Source: Osedax fenrisi (Eukaryota; Annelida; Polychaeta; Sabellida; Siboglinidae). From it: a stretch of 64,000 nucleotides of DNA. Positions 48,830-60,772 of the stretch are shown here, piece by piece. Made by a program: the position numbers and the translations under genes. Under the pieces are notes generated by a model. It did not search any database and was not told the DNA's origin. It saw only the letters and a program-made list of their open reading frames with translations. Positions within the stretch are counted from its first letter, which is position 1. Each line of letters begins with the position of its first letter. Where the stretch lies: NCBI GenBank assembly GCA_964019155.1, contig OZ025243.1:11127537-11191536 (forward strand), read 5' to 3'.

Positions 48830-49106
48830 TTTAAATAATTTAATTTTTACAATATTTTTTTCGTTCTGTATTTTATTTATAATATCCTAAAATATTTTTT
48901 AATGTTTTTGAGTATTTCTATCAATATAAAGTGTTTTAGGAGTAATAAATTTATAAATATATTTAAGTAAATACTTGTAATGAATGAAAGAATTTATTTT
49001 TACCGAATATTGGCTATAATAATCGGAGGGATACCCAGAAGCTATGTTTAGCTTATACTAAGGATACCCTTAATACAATAATAATAATAATAATAATAAT
49101 AATAGT
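48830..49106 (+). mobile_element. probable LINE 3' UTR with (ATA)n tail
   Basis: Non-coding sequence with GGAGGGATACCCAGAAGC and AAGGATACCCTTAATAC, ending in (AAT)n at 49075-49105. It is placed inside the L2-like endonuclease. The family is unknown. Confidence 0.4.
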
Positions 49107-49139
49107 ATACTGAATGGAAACACAAACATGTGACAGTAG

Positions 49140-49240
49140 ATAGCGATGGAGGAGATGGCTTCTCTCGACCACTTGTGGGAGGCGGCCAGGAACCATGTGA
49201 TCGTGAGCACCACCCACCACGAACCGCTAGCCATCGTCGT
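49140..49240 (+). CDS. isolated exon-like segment, function unknown
   Basis: A GC-rich block of about 100 bases in AT-rich DNA, with acceptor GACAGTAG and donor GTCGT|GTAAAT. In one frame it reads IAMEEMASLDHLWEAARN, then HVIVSTTHHEPLAIVV. It starts in phase 0 with an in-frame TAG just before, and leaves two bases at the donor. The V-S/T-T-T-H-H sequence faintly recalls ABC/MutS-type ATPase motifs, but this is weak. No partner exon was found. It may be a captured or stranded exon. Confidence 0.3.
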
Positions 49241-49709
49241 GTAAATAATATGTAATCTTATATTACGATTTATTAGAATAATCGTTTAATTTAAAAATTT
49301 CTAGATTTATTTTAGCATAGATCATAGATTAATTAAATAAATACAAAAATCACGATTTATATATTTGTTTTTATATTGTATATTTTATATAGTTACATAT
49401 TTGTACATATTATCTATGATTATGTAAAAACTTTGAATGTAATTTTCTCAAGTTTTTACTTTTTCACTTAGTAACCACATGTAAATGCCTACTACTTTTT
49501 TAATTTATATTATTTTTATCTGAAATTGTTACTGTAAATGTATAATATATAATACTATATTTCTATCAATTTGTATATCATTATTCTATTTAGTACATTA
49601 TATATATAATTAAATCATGATTAGTATAATATATTTATAATAAAAAATATTCATAATTTGTACACTATTTTTTTTCATTCTTTTAAATTAATTGTATTTA
49701 TCAAAATTA

Positions 49710-49759
<50 letters not shown>
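49710..49759. repeat. (AT)n microsatellite
   Basis: About 50 bases of AT. The flanks 49241-49860 are AT-rich without a recognised feature. Confidence 0.95.
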
Positions 49760-49763
<4 letters not shown>

Positions 49764-51028
49764 TAGGATAGTATATTTTGAATAAAAAAAATTATGTAAT
49801 ATATTTATTAATTTTTTATCATTAGTGTTTTCGGTGGAGCTATAAATAGCATGGTGTAGATGAACTTCAGCGCCTACCCTTTAAATTTAAAACATCTCAC
49901 ACTCAAATAATAACTGTTATTATTATATACAGACCTTCAAATAATAACCATATAATATTTTTTAAAGAATTTTATGATCTAATACATCAATATATTAGCC
50001 CTTTCCTTATAATTCTTGGTGACTTTAATTTTCATTTTAATTCTTCATCATATCCCCATAATAAATTCAAAGATATCTGTAATGAATTATGTTTATCACA
50101 ACATAATTCATATACTTGATATAGTTATCATATACATAATACATGATAACTTCTTATTGGCTAGATATCAATACCGTAAATAAATTAAATCTCAAAAAAC
50201 AATTTACTATAATAATGAAATTAATTTATGTAATGATTATAATTTTTTTTTAAACTTACTAATTAATTAATGGGAAGGACAAAATTAAAATCTTTTCCTC
50301 CTTAAAATAATAATCTACTAGTTAATAAATTCTCAGATTTCTTTGATAATAAAATTTCCAATATATGTGATAATATCTCGAAAAGTAAATATGTGAATAA
50401 ATCTATCAATATAAATTGTTTTGATATATGTTCATTTCCCAATGATAATTTTAATAATTTCATAACTCCCACATATGCTGAGATATATAATTTGATAATT
50501 ACCGCCAAATCTACTTCACCAAATGATACATTGTTTGTCATCAAATGATACATTACCTCTCTCTATTACTAAACAAATTAGTAACACTTAACATATCTAT
50601 ATCATACAATTATTAATATTTCACTAACTAGGTATTATATACCTACTGGCATTATACCATCTGAATTAACATATGCTATAATTACTCCTATTTTAATAAA
50701 TGCATATTTAGATGATTCTATCGACCTATATCTCAATTACCATTACTCTCAAAGATTATAAATAAAGTTATCTATAAACAGCTAATCTCTTATCATGACT
50801 ATAATGATGTATTTAATAATTACCAGAGTACAACATCATAGTAATGAAACTTCCATTATTGCACTTACTGATAGCCTTAACCATTCACTTGACAACCACA
50901 AATCTTTGCAATTATTATTTATTGATATAACTGCTGCATTTAATACCATTGACTTTATATTACTATCTATACTTTCCAAAATTGGTATTACTGGAACTGC
51001 TTTCAATTGGTTTAAATATTTCATTACT

Positions 51029-51730
51029 CAATCAACAAAACGAGTAGGACTAAGCATGAATACAGGGAAAACAAAATACATGAGCTACAATAATTCAACA
51101 GTTTGAAATCAAAGCTATAGATTGGTCAAATCTGAAAAGGGTTGAAGACTTCAAGTACCTAGGGGCATGGATAGACAGAAGTGCAAAAGATTTAAAAATC
51201 AGAAAAGCGCTTTCTTGGAGAACATGTCATCAAATGAGGAATATCTGGAAGTCAACTCTTAGTAGAAAAATTAAACTCAGGCTCATACACACCACAGTTG
51301 AATAGGTTCTGCTGTACGGATGTGAGACTTTGACTCTCACAAAAACACTACTCAAACAACTTAATGGCACATACACTCGAATTCTATGAATGATATTAAA
51401 CGTACATTGGTCTCAGTAATTTACTAACGAAGTACTGTATGGGGCTATAGAAAAACTATCTACAAAGATAAGACGTCGATTCTTAAAGTTTGCTGGAAAT
51501 TGCCTACGTAGATATGATAAAGTTGTTTCGGACCTAGTTCTTTGGGAACCTACTATTGGAACTGGAAGACTGGGAAGGCCACCAGAAAGCTACATCAGGA
51601 ATCTCGAGCGCGAAACTGGAATACCGGCGAGCGAGATGAGAGTATACTCTTCATAGCTATAGCTATGATGAACCTTGCTGAATAACTTTTACTGTCCGGG
51701 AAACAACAATCCCGAAATAAGCAAGTAAGC
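51029..51730 (+). mobile_element. RTE-like LINE 3' fragment with 11-bp target duplication
   Basis: ATTTCATTACT stands at 51018-51028 and again at 51731-51741, bordering the insert exactly. The insert reads GLSMNTGKTKYMSYN, then VEDFKYLGAWIDRSAKD, RRRFLKFAGNCLRR and TGRLGRPPESYI. These belong to the end of an RT and the GRP-type C-terminus seen at 12916-15042. Three in-frame stops make it a pseudogene. The host is the L2-like LINE. Confidence 0.88.
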
Positions 51731-52018
51731 ATTTCATTACTACTAGAACATATGTCGGTGTCCCACAAGGTTCTGTCCTTTCTCCAATTCTATTTTCTAT
51801 ATATTTACGACCTTTATCAAAATTACTCCAATCATATACTTTACTAAAATATAATATCTATGCAGATGATATTGTATTACACACATTTGCAACTAACTCT
51901 CCACAAAATAACTATTTTCAAGACTGTATTAATTCAACTATTAACTGACCTACCAATAATAACTTACAAATAAATTCAAATAAAACTAAACTAATTAATA
52001 TTTCTAGAACTCATAATG

Positions 52019-52027
52019 CACTACTAT

Positions 52028-52058
<31 letters not shown>
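52019..52058. repeat. (ACT)n microsatellite, 5' of LINE
   Basis: About 40 bases of ACT immediately before the GC-rich LINE. The same motif flanks it on the 3' side. Confidence 0.9.
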
Positions 52059-52059
<1 letters not shown>

Positions 52060-52062
52060 GCG

Positions 52063-52269
52063 ATGCGAACTTCCTGCCTTCACGCGGTGCATCGTGCCCG
52101 TTTCTTCATGGAGACGGCGAAAAGGATACCCATCGGCATGGTCAGTCTCGAGCCCAAGGCCCGGACGGACTGCCGCTCCCCAAATCGCGGGGACGTTTTT
52201 TCGAAAGCCGGACAAATCTCCTCAGCAAATTTGATCCGTATGTTGTTGCTGAGAGCCGTTGGATATTGA
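52063..52269 (+). pseudogene. LINE 5' open frame ending at the 2A junction
   Basis: A 68-residue frame from MRTSCLHAVHRARFF to LIRMLLLRAVG, then TGA. The Leu-rich run followed by A-V-G is what normally precedes a 2A D-x-E-x-N-P-G-P motif. Here that motif follows at once but in another frame (52262-52285). The element therefore probably once had one continuous N-terminal frame and has since suffered a small indel near 52257. Confidence 0.6.
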
Positions 52270-55200
52270 ATCCAACCCAGGTCCAAGATGTGATGCCTGC
52301 TCCAAAGAATTACGACAAAATCAATCTCATCTATTCTGTAGCGAGTGTCCAAATACTTGTCACAAACAGGAGAAATGCAGCGGTCTTCTTAGAGCGGCAC
52401 AAGTTAGAGCTGTGTGGAAATGTTCATCTTGCATACAAGGTTCACCCATTGTGCGTCAACCCTCCCCCAATGTGATTACGCTAGTGGGGCAGGTGGTAGG
52501 AGATAGAGTCGAGTCATCTTCTAACGTTCATCATAGGCGATGTTTACTTTGCAGTAAAGTCACGAGAAAATCTCTTCGTCCGCTAATCTGTGTCAGTTGT
52601 CTTCGAGAATGTCACAAAAGCTGTTCAAAGCTATCGAGAGACGAACAGGATCTGTACATCAGAACAAGTTCGTGGAAATGTGACTTCTGCGTATCCTCCC
52701 ATAACAGGAAAGGAATCGATATCTCGAATCCTCCCTCGAATATAGCTGAAACAAGATCTGACTTGCTCAACAGAGGAAATCTGAAAATTCTACAATGGAA
52801 TACGAATGGACTAAAGACGAAAATGGTTGAACTAGAGGATAAATCAAGATTTTTAGATTTGGATATCATAATGATTCAAGAAACCAAACTATGTTCAAAA
52901 GATAAAGTTCCTAGCATAAAAGGGTATGCGACGGTTCGAAAGGATAGAGGTGAAGGACGTGGTGGAGGGTTGATAACTTTCATCAAGGACGATATACCTT
53001 ACACCATCATAGAACACACTCAAGCAGTTCAAAACTCTCTTCTGGAGATACTTATGATCCAACTTAATTCCAGTTCTCTAAAACCAATGATATGCGCAAA
53101 TGTATACTGTCCTCCCACGAGAGGTGAGATGCATGGCCGAGAATTTTTTACATCAGAACTTCCGGCGGACAAGAATACCATCATTGGTGGTGATCTGAAT
53201 GCACACTCCCACATGTGGGACGAATGGCAGCCGGAAGATAACCTTGGTCAAGAAATCGAAGATTGGATGATGGTAAAGAACTTCGCAATTGCAAATGATG
53301 GCTCAGCCACGCGCGTCAATGCTGGCACTGGTGGCAGCAGTTCACCGGACGTTACGCTATTACATGACAGCTGGATTGACAAAGTTGAATGGACCACGAT
53401 TGACTGTATGGGCTCCGACCACCTTCCGATTCTGATAAATATCGAATGTCAAGTCTCTTCGCTAAAGCCAATACTGACCAAGGAACTACGCTGGAATTGG
53501 AACAAAGCTGACTTCAATGGTTTTTCACTCTATGTTGAAGATGCAATGAAGGACATTCCAAATGACATAGCAGCAGCTTCTGTGGACGCTAGGATGAACT
53601 TTCTAAATGACATTATCATTGAGGCTGCATACAAGTTTATCGGTAAAGCGAAATACTCAACCAATGATAAGGTATGGCTTACTCGTGAGATTAGAACTGC
53701 TATAAAAGCTCGTAACCAACTAAGAAGGAGTATTGCTACACATCGATCCGAATGGACAACAGCCTGTAGAGTAGTGAAAGACTTAATCAAGGTAAAAAAG
53801 GAAGAAAGATGGATAGATTTTCTTGCAGACTCGGAGCATAATGCAGATCCGAACAGGATTTGGTCCACCATTAAATCGCTAAGTGGGACAAGCAACGGAA
53901 TCGCAAAGAATGAGACTCTAATCCACAATGGAAAGCAGTACGTCACAAGTAAAGCTAAAGCAAATGCCTTCATGAAAAGATACGCGTCTATAAGTCGTAT
54001 AGACATTAAGAAACAGGACAGATGTAAAAAAGCTATTCGCCGTCGATTAAAGATGCCTACCGTGGAAATCCAAGGCGTTCAAGAATTTAATCTTGCAGAA
54101 TTAAATCAAGCTATACGAAACATGAAATTGAAAGGTGCCCCAGGTAGAGACCTTATCTCCCCTCGCTTCATCAAAGCACTCGGCCCGAATGCTCTTGCAT
54201 TCCTACTTGAAATATACAATGAATCATGGTCTAAAGGTATATGTCCCGCAACTTGGAGGGAAGCAGTAATCGTTCCTCTTCTCAAGAAAGGGAAACCAGC
54301 GAATAACATTGACTCATATAGACCCGTTTCTCTCACATCATGCATCGCTAAGACGATGGAAAGAATGGTTGCTAATCGGTTATCGTACATGGCCGAATCG
54401 AACGGTTGGTGGTGTGATGAACAGGCAGGATTTAGATCTTCACGTTCTTGTGAGGACCAAATTTTACGTCTGACACAGTCAATCAGTAATGGTTTCCAGA
54501 ATCGTCCTGCTCTAAGAAGCGTTCTCGCTCTCCTGGACTTTAGCAAAGCGTTCGACACAGTGTGGAGAAACCGTCTGTTTGAGATTATGCTGGATAAAGG
54601 GGTGCCTACTACCATGGTAAAATGGATCAGGGGATTCCTTTGCGACAGAAATGCGCGAGTCAGAATCGATAATGTCACGGGGAAGTGCTTGAAATTACAT
54701 CAAGGCGTACCTCAAGGTGCTGTTCTTTCTCCTCTACTGTTCATATTTTATATCAATGGTATTAAGGACATCGTTCCAGAAGAAGTTCAAGTAAGCGTTT
54801 ATGCGGACGACATTGCTATATGGGCACAACACAAGGATATTCAGGTAGCTCAAGAGGCTGTTCAGTTAGCAGTGTCTAACATAGCCAGTTGGAGCTGTAA
54901 TCACAAACTGATATTGAACCCTGCAAAATGCGTTGCATCTTTTTTCAGCACAGACCCGCACGAAGCTAAATGGATCCCCAGCATAACAATCAATGATCAA
55001 ATAATCCCGGTTAACAAGTTCCCTTCGTTCCTTGGCATCTCGTACGATAGAACATTGAGTTTTCGTACACATGCAGAAATTGTGAAAACATGAGTTCTGT
55101 GCAGAACAAGAATACTAGCATCACTTGCCACCAAACAGTGGGGTTGGAGTCGGAAAAGTCTGGTAAGAATTTTTAAAGCCACCATCCAAAGCGTACTACA

Positions 55201-56506
55201 TTACTGTGGCGCAGGATGGCAACCATGGTTGGCCAAGTCGAATTTGCAGATACTTGAAAGGGCACAAAACCGCGCATTACGAGTCATAACCGGTCAACTA
55301 TCAGATACACCACTGGAATGTCTAAGGACAGAGGCGGAGATCATGTCAGTTGCTGTCGCAGTAAGACGAAACTGTCTCATTGCATGGGAAAAGTCTGCAC
55401 GTTTACCCCTAAGTAACCCAAGACGATCACTCTTCGACAACCCAGTGCCTCATCGTTGGAAAAACAGAAGTAGCTTCAGTCAGATGGCGATAGCAGAATG
55501 TGATTCGGCAGGTCTGAATACCCTACCACGCCAGAGACTCACTCCTGCAAAACCTCCACCCTGGACTTGGGATGCGGACCCGACGTGGAAAGTTATTACA
55601 GTCCTGAGAAGTGGCAATGGCAAATCAAGCAATATGGACACTCTTTTGCATGACACCATCGATACCTTATCAAGTTCTGGGACCCCAGACATCATCATTT
55701 ACACCGATGGATCAGCTAAGAGTGGTATCGCGAATGGAGGCAGTGCGGCTATCATCACGACAGGTCCGGCATCAAATCCTACGCGCATCTCATCCATCAG
55801 CGAGACAGGAAGAAGGTGGACCTCATCGTTCGAAACTGAAGTGTCGGCGCTGAATCTGGCAGTGAAATGGCTTCAGGACAACGATAACCGGAGATATAAG
55901 TTCGTTATCATTTGTTCTGATAGCCAGTCAACTCTATCAGCACTAAGAAACTCGGGGAGAAGCGATGGAGTGGAGCTATCTGAAGTTAGACGAAGATTAT
56001 CAGCGTTAAAAATGCAAGTCCTCCTACAATGGGTCCCCGGTCACTGCGGTCTCATAGGAAATGAATGGGCTGACGTGGAAGCAGGAGAAGCAGCAGCGGG
56101 AAATGCGGTACAGTGCAATGTCGTGATATCTTTCAACTCGACAAAGGCTACAATCAGAAGACTAATCACAGATCCTCCGATCCTGCATCAAAGGACAAGG
56201 GAAGTTTTCGATGGCCAGCGCTCGAACAGTTCGCTGGGAAGAAGGGACGAAGTACTAATAGCACAACTAAGAAGCGGTCACTGCCACAAGTTAGCTGCTT
56301 ACAGGAGTGTGGTATCTCCAAATGAATCCCCCTTGTGTCCCCACTGCGAACTCGAACCTGAAACGCTCGAACATTGGCTGCAGGAATGTCCGGCATTAGT
56401 CGCGAAACGTATCCGCGCATTTGGAGGAGCGGCACCTCCGTTAGCAGTCCTGGTAACCAACCCCGAGACTGTATTAGCGTACGCACATGGACTTTGGTCC
56501 TTGTGA
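52259..56506 (+). pseudogene. LINE polyprotein: 2A-zinc finger-EN-RT-RNase H, one stop
   Basis: One frame from 52259 to 56506, broken only by TGA at 55091-55093. It opens with DIESNPGP, the 2A-type motif known to cause ribosomal peptide-bond skipping or to act as a signal in ingi/L1Tc and some metazoan LINEs. Next come two PHD-like zinc fingers (CDACSKEL...CSSC, CLLCSKVT...CDFC), then APE endonuclease (LQWNTNGLKTK, IQETKL, GGDLNAHS, SDHLPI), then RT (RPVSLTSCIAKTMERM, LLDFSKAFDTVW, GVPQGAVLSPLLF, YADDIAIW). Beyond the stop lie RNase H (IIYTDGSAKSG, ETEVSALNLA, CSDSQSTL, GNEWAD) and a C-terminal CPHCELEPETLEHWLQEC knuckle. All catalytic residues are present. The single stop could be a recent CGA-to-TGA change. 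Confidence 0.88.
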
Positions 56507-56518
56507 CGCTGCCGCAAT

Positions 56519-58241
<1,723 letters not shown>

Positions 58242-58630
58242 TATTTGGATTAAATAATATCAATTATTTAAGAAATAATAAAATATAAATTATATTTTAT
58301 ATTATGATTTATATTAGAAATTTCAAATTATAATTTATAAATAAATTATAATTTTTATATTTAATATAATTTACAAATTTTATATTTTAGATTTTTTCTA
58401 TAATATCTTCCATTGATATATCCACTTTTTCGTTTAATATTTCTTTTTCTATGTATAGTTTGTGATTATATATGTATATATATATATATATATATACATA
58501 CATGTTATAACATACAATTTAATGTACACATTATTATTTTAAAATTATATTTTTATTTTATATTTTTAATCTTTTATAGTTTTATTAAATTTGTGAATAT
58601 TTAGAATTTACAAATAAATTATATATACTT
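58242..58630. other. AT-rich intergenic, no gene seen
   Basis: AT-rich DNA between the L2-like LINE tail and the minus-strand terminal exon, including its likely 3' UTR. An AT run lies at 58470-58496. Confidence 0.5.
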
Positions 58631-59140
58631 TTATAACCTTCCAAATGTAATTAATTCTTCAACATCCCCAGAAAATGTGTTCTTCATAGAAAGTGGTAAT
58701 TTCAAAGTCGAGGATGAATCATGATATTTATAATATACATTAAGTTTAGAAATAATCGGCATTATTAATTCCCTTCCGATATTAATACAGTCTATAAATA
58801 TCTGAATCCTAACGGTTCCGTTTAACCTAAAATATAATATTTCATAAATATAATGTTTAGGGTATCGACGATGCAATAACAGTTATATTGCAATTATTAT
58901 GCAGTGTAGGTTATTTAAATAAAGTAATATTAAATTACATTTAAATATGTTAGTCTATAGAAATAAGTATACTTACCATTTTAATAATTTAATTTGAATC
59001 TTATGAGGCATTCCGTCATTCATATTATTGGATAGGTAATGTTCATCAATTATTTCCAAGTTCGTATTCATTTTTCTTTCAAGTTTTGTTAAGAATAAAA
59101 CACCATTTTTCTTAATATTAAATGCATATGCCACGTATAT
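58631..59140 (-). CDS. unrecognised gene, last two exons
   Basis: Minus strand. The penultimate exon 59140-58977 (acceptor CTATAG, donor AAATG|GTAAGT) encodes IYVAYAFNIKKNGVLFLTKL and ends in HKIQIKLLK. The terminal exon 58826-58631 (acceptor TATATTTTAG) completes TGG and encodes LNGTVRIQIFIDCINIGREL, then KLPLSMKNTFSGDVEELIT, and stops at TAA 58633-58631. Phases agree (0 in, 2 between). An in-frame TAG sits just upstream of the first acceptor, so earlier exons must lie to the right and were not found. If translation instead begins inside, the first ATG gives MNTNLEIIDEHYLS. No signal peptide or membrane segment. No family recognised. Confidence 0.55.
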
Positions 59141-59183
59141 CTATAGTTTATATTGACAAATTTAAAATATGTATACAAATTAG

Positions 59184-59243
<60 letters not shown>
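59184..59243. repeat. (AT)n microsatellites
   Basis: Two AT runs separated by ACCTATA. No gene seen from 59141 to 59436. Confidence 0.9.
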
Positions 59244-59248
<5 letters not shown>

Positions 59249-59436
59249 TGTAACCATTTCTATTCGTTAATACTAAGTTATAATGTATTCATTTGACCAA
59301 TATTATGGGAGACAAAGTTATATTACTCTTTGTAATATGATATTATGTAATATACCTATTAGTGAATATCTGAAATTTTCTATCATTAAGTCATTTACAA
59401 CGGCTGTAATTATTATAATACATATTTCAGCAAGTA

Positions 59437-60349
59437 GGGGAAAGTAACCGAATACGGACAGTGTCCGAATACGGACAGTGTCCGAATACGGAAACTCTCG
59501 GTATCTCAGAAACCATAAATCCTACACAAAAATGTTTAATAAATAAAATATTTATAAATAGTCTAAAAAAGTATTTTTTATTTTTTATTTATTCAAAATA
59601 CTGCTGAAATTTCCAATAAACTGATTTTGTTATTACGTTTTTAAATTTATGAAAAAAAATTTCAATTTAAAACCTTATCAAGAATATACAAATGTATTGA
59701 TATAAAATATAACACTAAATTATTAAAAAATAAAGCATTCTAAAAATTATATATTTAATTTCTATATTTGTTATCAAATATTAATTAAGTTATAAGCATA
59801 TATCTAGAGGTCATATAAGTACCTAATACGGATACTCTAGATGTCTTAATACGGACACCCTATAACCAATCAGCGCGCAGAGTATGAAGGATTCTGATAT
59901 TTATAAAAATCGCGTGCGTTATAATATTAATACCATCAATAAAGATAAATCTAAACATTTTATTATTTAGATACTTAAATTGTATTATTAATTAAAAAAT
60001 AATAAAAATAAATAAATTATTAACTAATTAAATTAGAATAAATTGTTCATAAAATTAATTATAAATAATGTAATTTTAATTTGTCTGATTTATTCATCAA
60101 TAATATATAGTTTATTAGTGGTATATAAGGTGTCCGTATTATAACACAGGGTATCCGTATTCGGATATGGGTACCGAATATGGACACCCCCGTTATCTAT
60201 GGAATTAAAAGATTAAATAAAATTTTAAAATCACAATAAAATCTATAATCATATAATATTAATATATAGTAATTTTTGAATACAAATAATGAGTCATACA
60301 ATTTTAAGACCATGTATTGCTAAAGTGTCCGTATTAAGTTACTTTCCCC
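59437..60349. mobile_element. AATACGGAC DNA element, TA-flanked, 913 bp
   Basis: The best-preserved family member. GGGGAAAGTAACCGAATACG at the left and TATTAAGTTACTTTCCCC at the right are flanked by TA (59435-59436 and 60350-60351). Multiple GTGTCCGTATT/AATACGGACA motifs lie near both ends and in the middle. Non-coding. Confidence 0.87.
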
Positions 60350-60772
60350 TATGCATATTTTAAATCATTAAACTATAACACATCTTTTGTCATTATTGGT
60401 CCCATAGAGAATTAATATATCATTCTCTGTAACAGGTCCTACCCTAAAGAGTCATACTAACGGAAATTTAATTAATTACCAATACACATTAGGGATAATA
60501 TCGAAATCTAAAATATATAGGATATATTACAATAATGCATGAATAATACATAATCAATAATAAATAATGCATATATGTTACAAAAACTATAGTACAAAAA
60601 CATAGAATTGTATTTTACATTGTAATTTTACAAAAATAATAATGTTATTTAATTGAATTAAATATAAATATAATATAAAATATTACAATATTACAATATA
60701 TTTAATTATATCTATAAGTATATTATTATAACAAAAGTATACATGTTTATATAAAATATTTTTTAATATTAT
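60350..60772. other. 3' flank of the second repeat gene
   Basis: AT-rich DNA downstream of the minus-strand stop. No separate gene or element recognised. A weak dyad CATAGAGAAT...ATTCTCTG at 60404-60431 resembles the micro-hairpins. Confidence 0.4.

Larger units (their letters stand above)
48541..52018 (+). pseudogene. L2-like LINE, heavily decayed and interrupted
   Basis: Plus-strand remnants in order. Endonuclease part 1 at 48541-48790: SSIIALTETWLHILDD and DGRNGGGVALLLN. Endonuclease part 2 at 49862-50115: TVIIIYRPSNNNHIIFFKEF and FLIILGDFNFHFN. Linker at 50320-50550: SDFFDNKISNICDN and AKSTSPNDTL. RT at 50700-51028: YRPISQLPLLSKIINKV and LLFIDITAAFNTID. RT end at 51731-52018: GVPQGSVLSPILFSIYLRP and YADDIVLH. 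It is split by about 1 kb (48800-49861, with a probable LINE 3' tail) and by an RTE-like fragment (51029-51730). Stops and frameshifts abound. It ends where an ACT microsatellite and the next LINE begin. Confidence 0.82.
52059..56518 (+). mobile_element. Ingi/I-type LINE with 2A-like peptide, near full length
   Basis: GC-balanced, so distinct from its AT-rich surroundings and probably young. It contains a 5' region with an open frame (52063-52269), an ORF with 2A-like motif, zinc fingers, APE endonuclease, RT, RNase H and a CCHC-like zinc knuckle (52259-56506), and a 12-base 3' UTR leading into CAACAACAACAA and an ACT tail. The domain set points to the Ingi/Vingi or I group. Confidence 0.88.

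Noticed and set aside
52259..52285. 2A motif taken as a sign of an integrated picorna-like virus
   Set aside because: It is followed by zinc fingers, APE endonuclease, RT and RNase H, which identifies a non-LTR retrotransposon.
60404..60440. Fifth micro-hairpin (CATAGAGAAT...ATTCTCTG)
   Set aside because: Flanking match is only about 6 of 8 bases and the ends are not symmetrical. Too weak to count.
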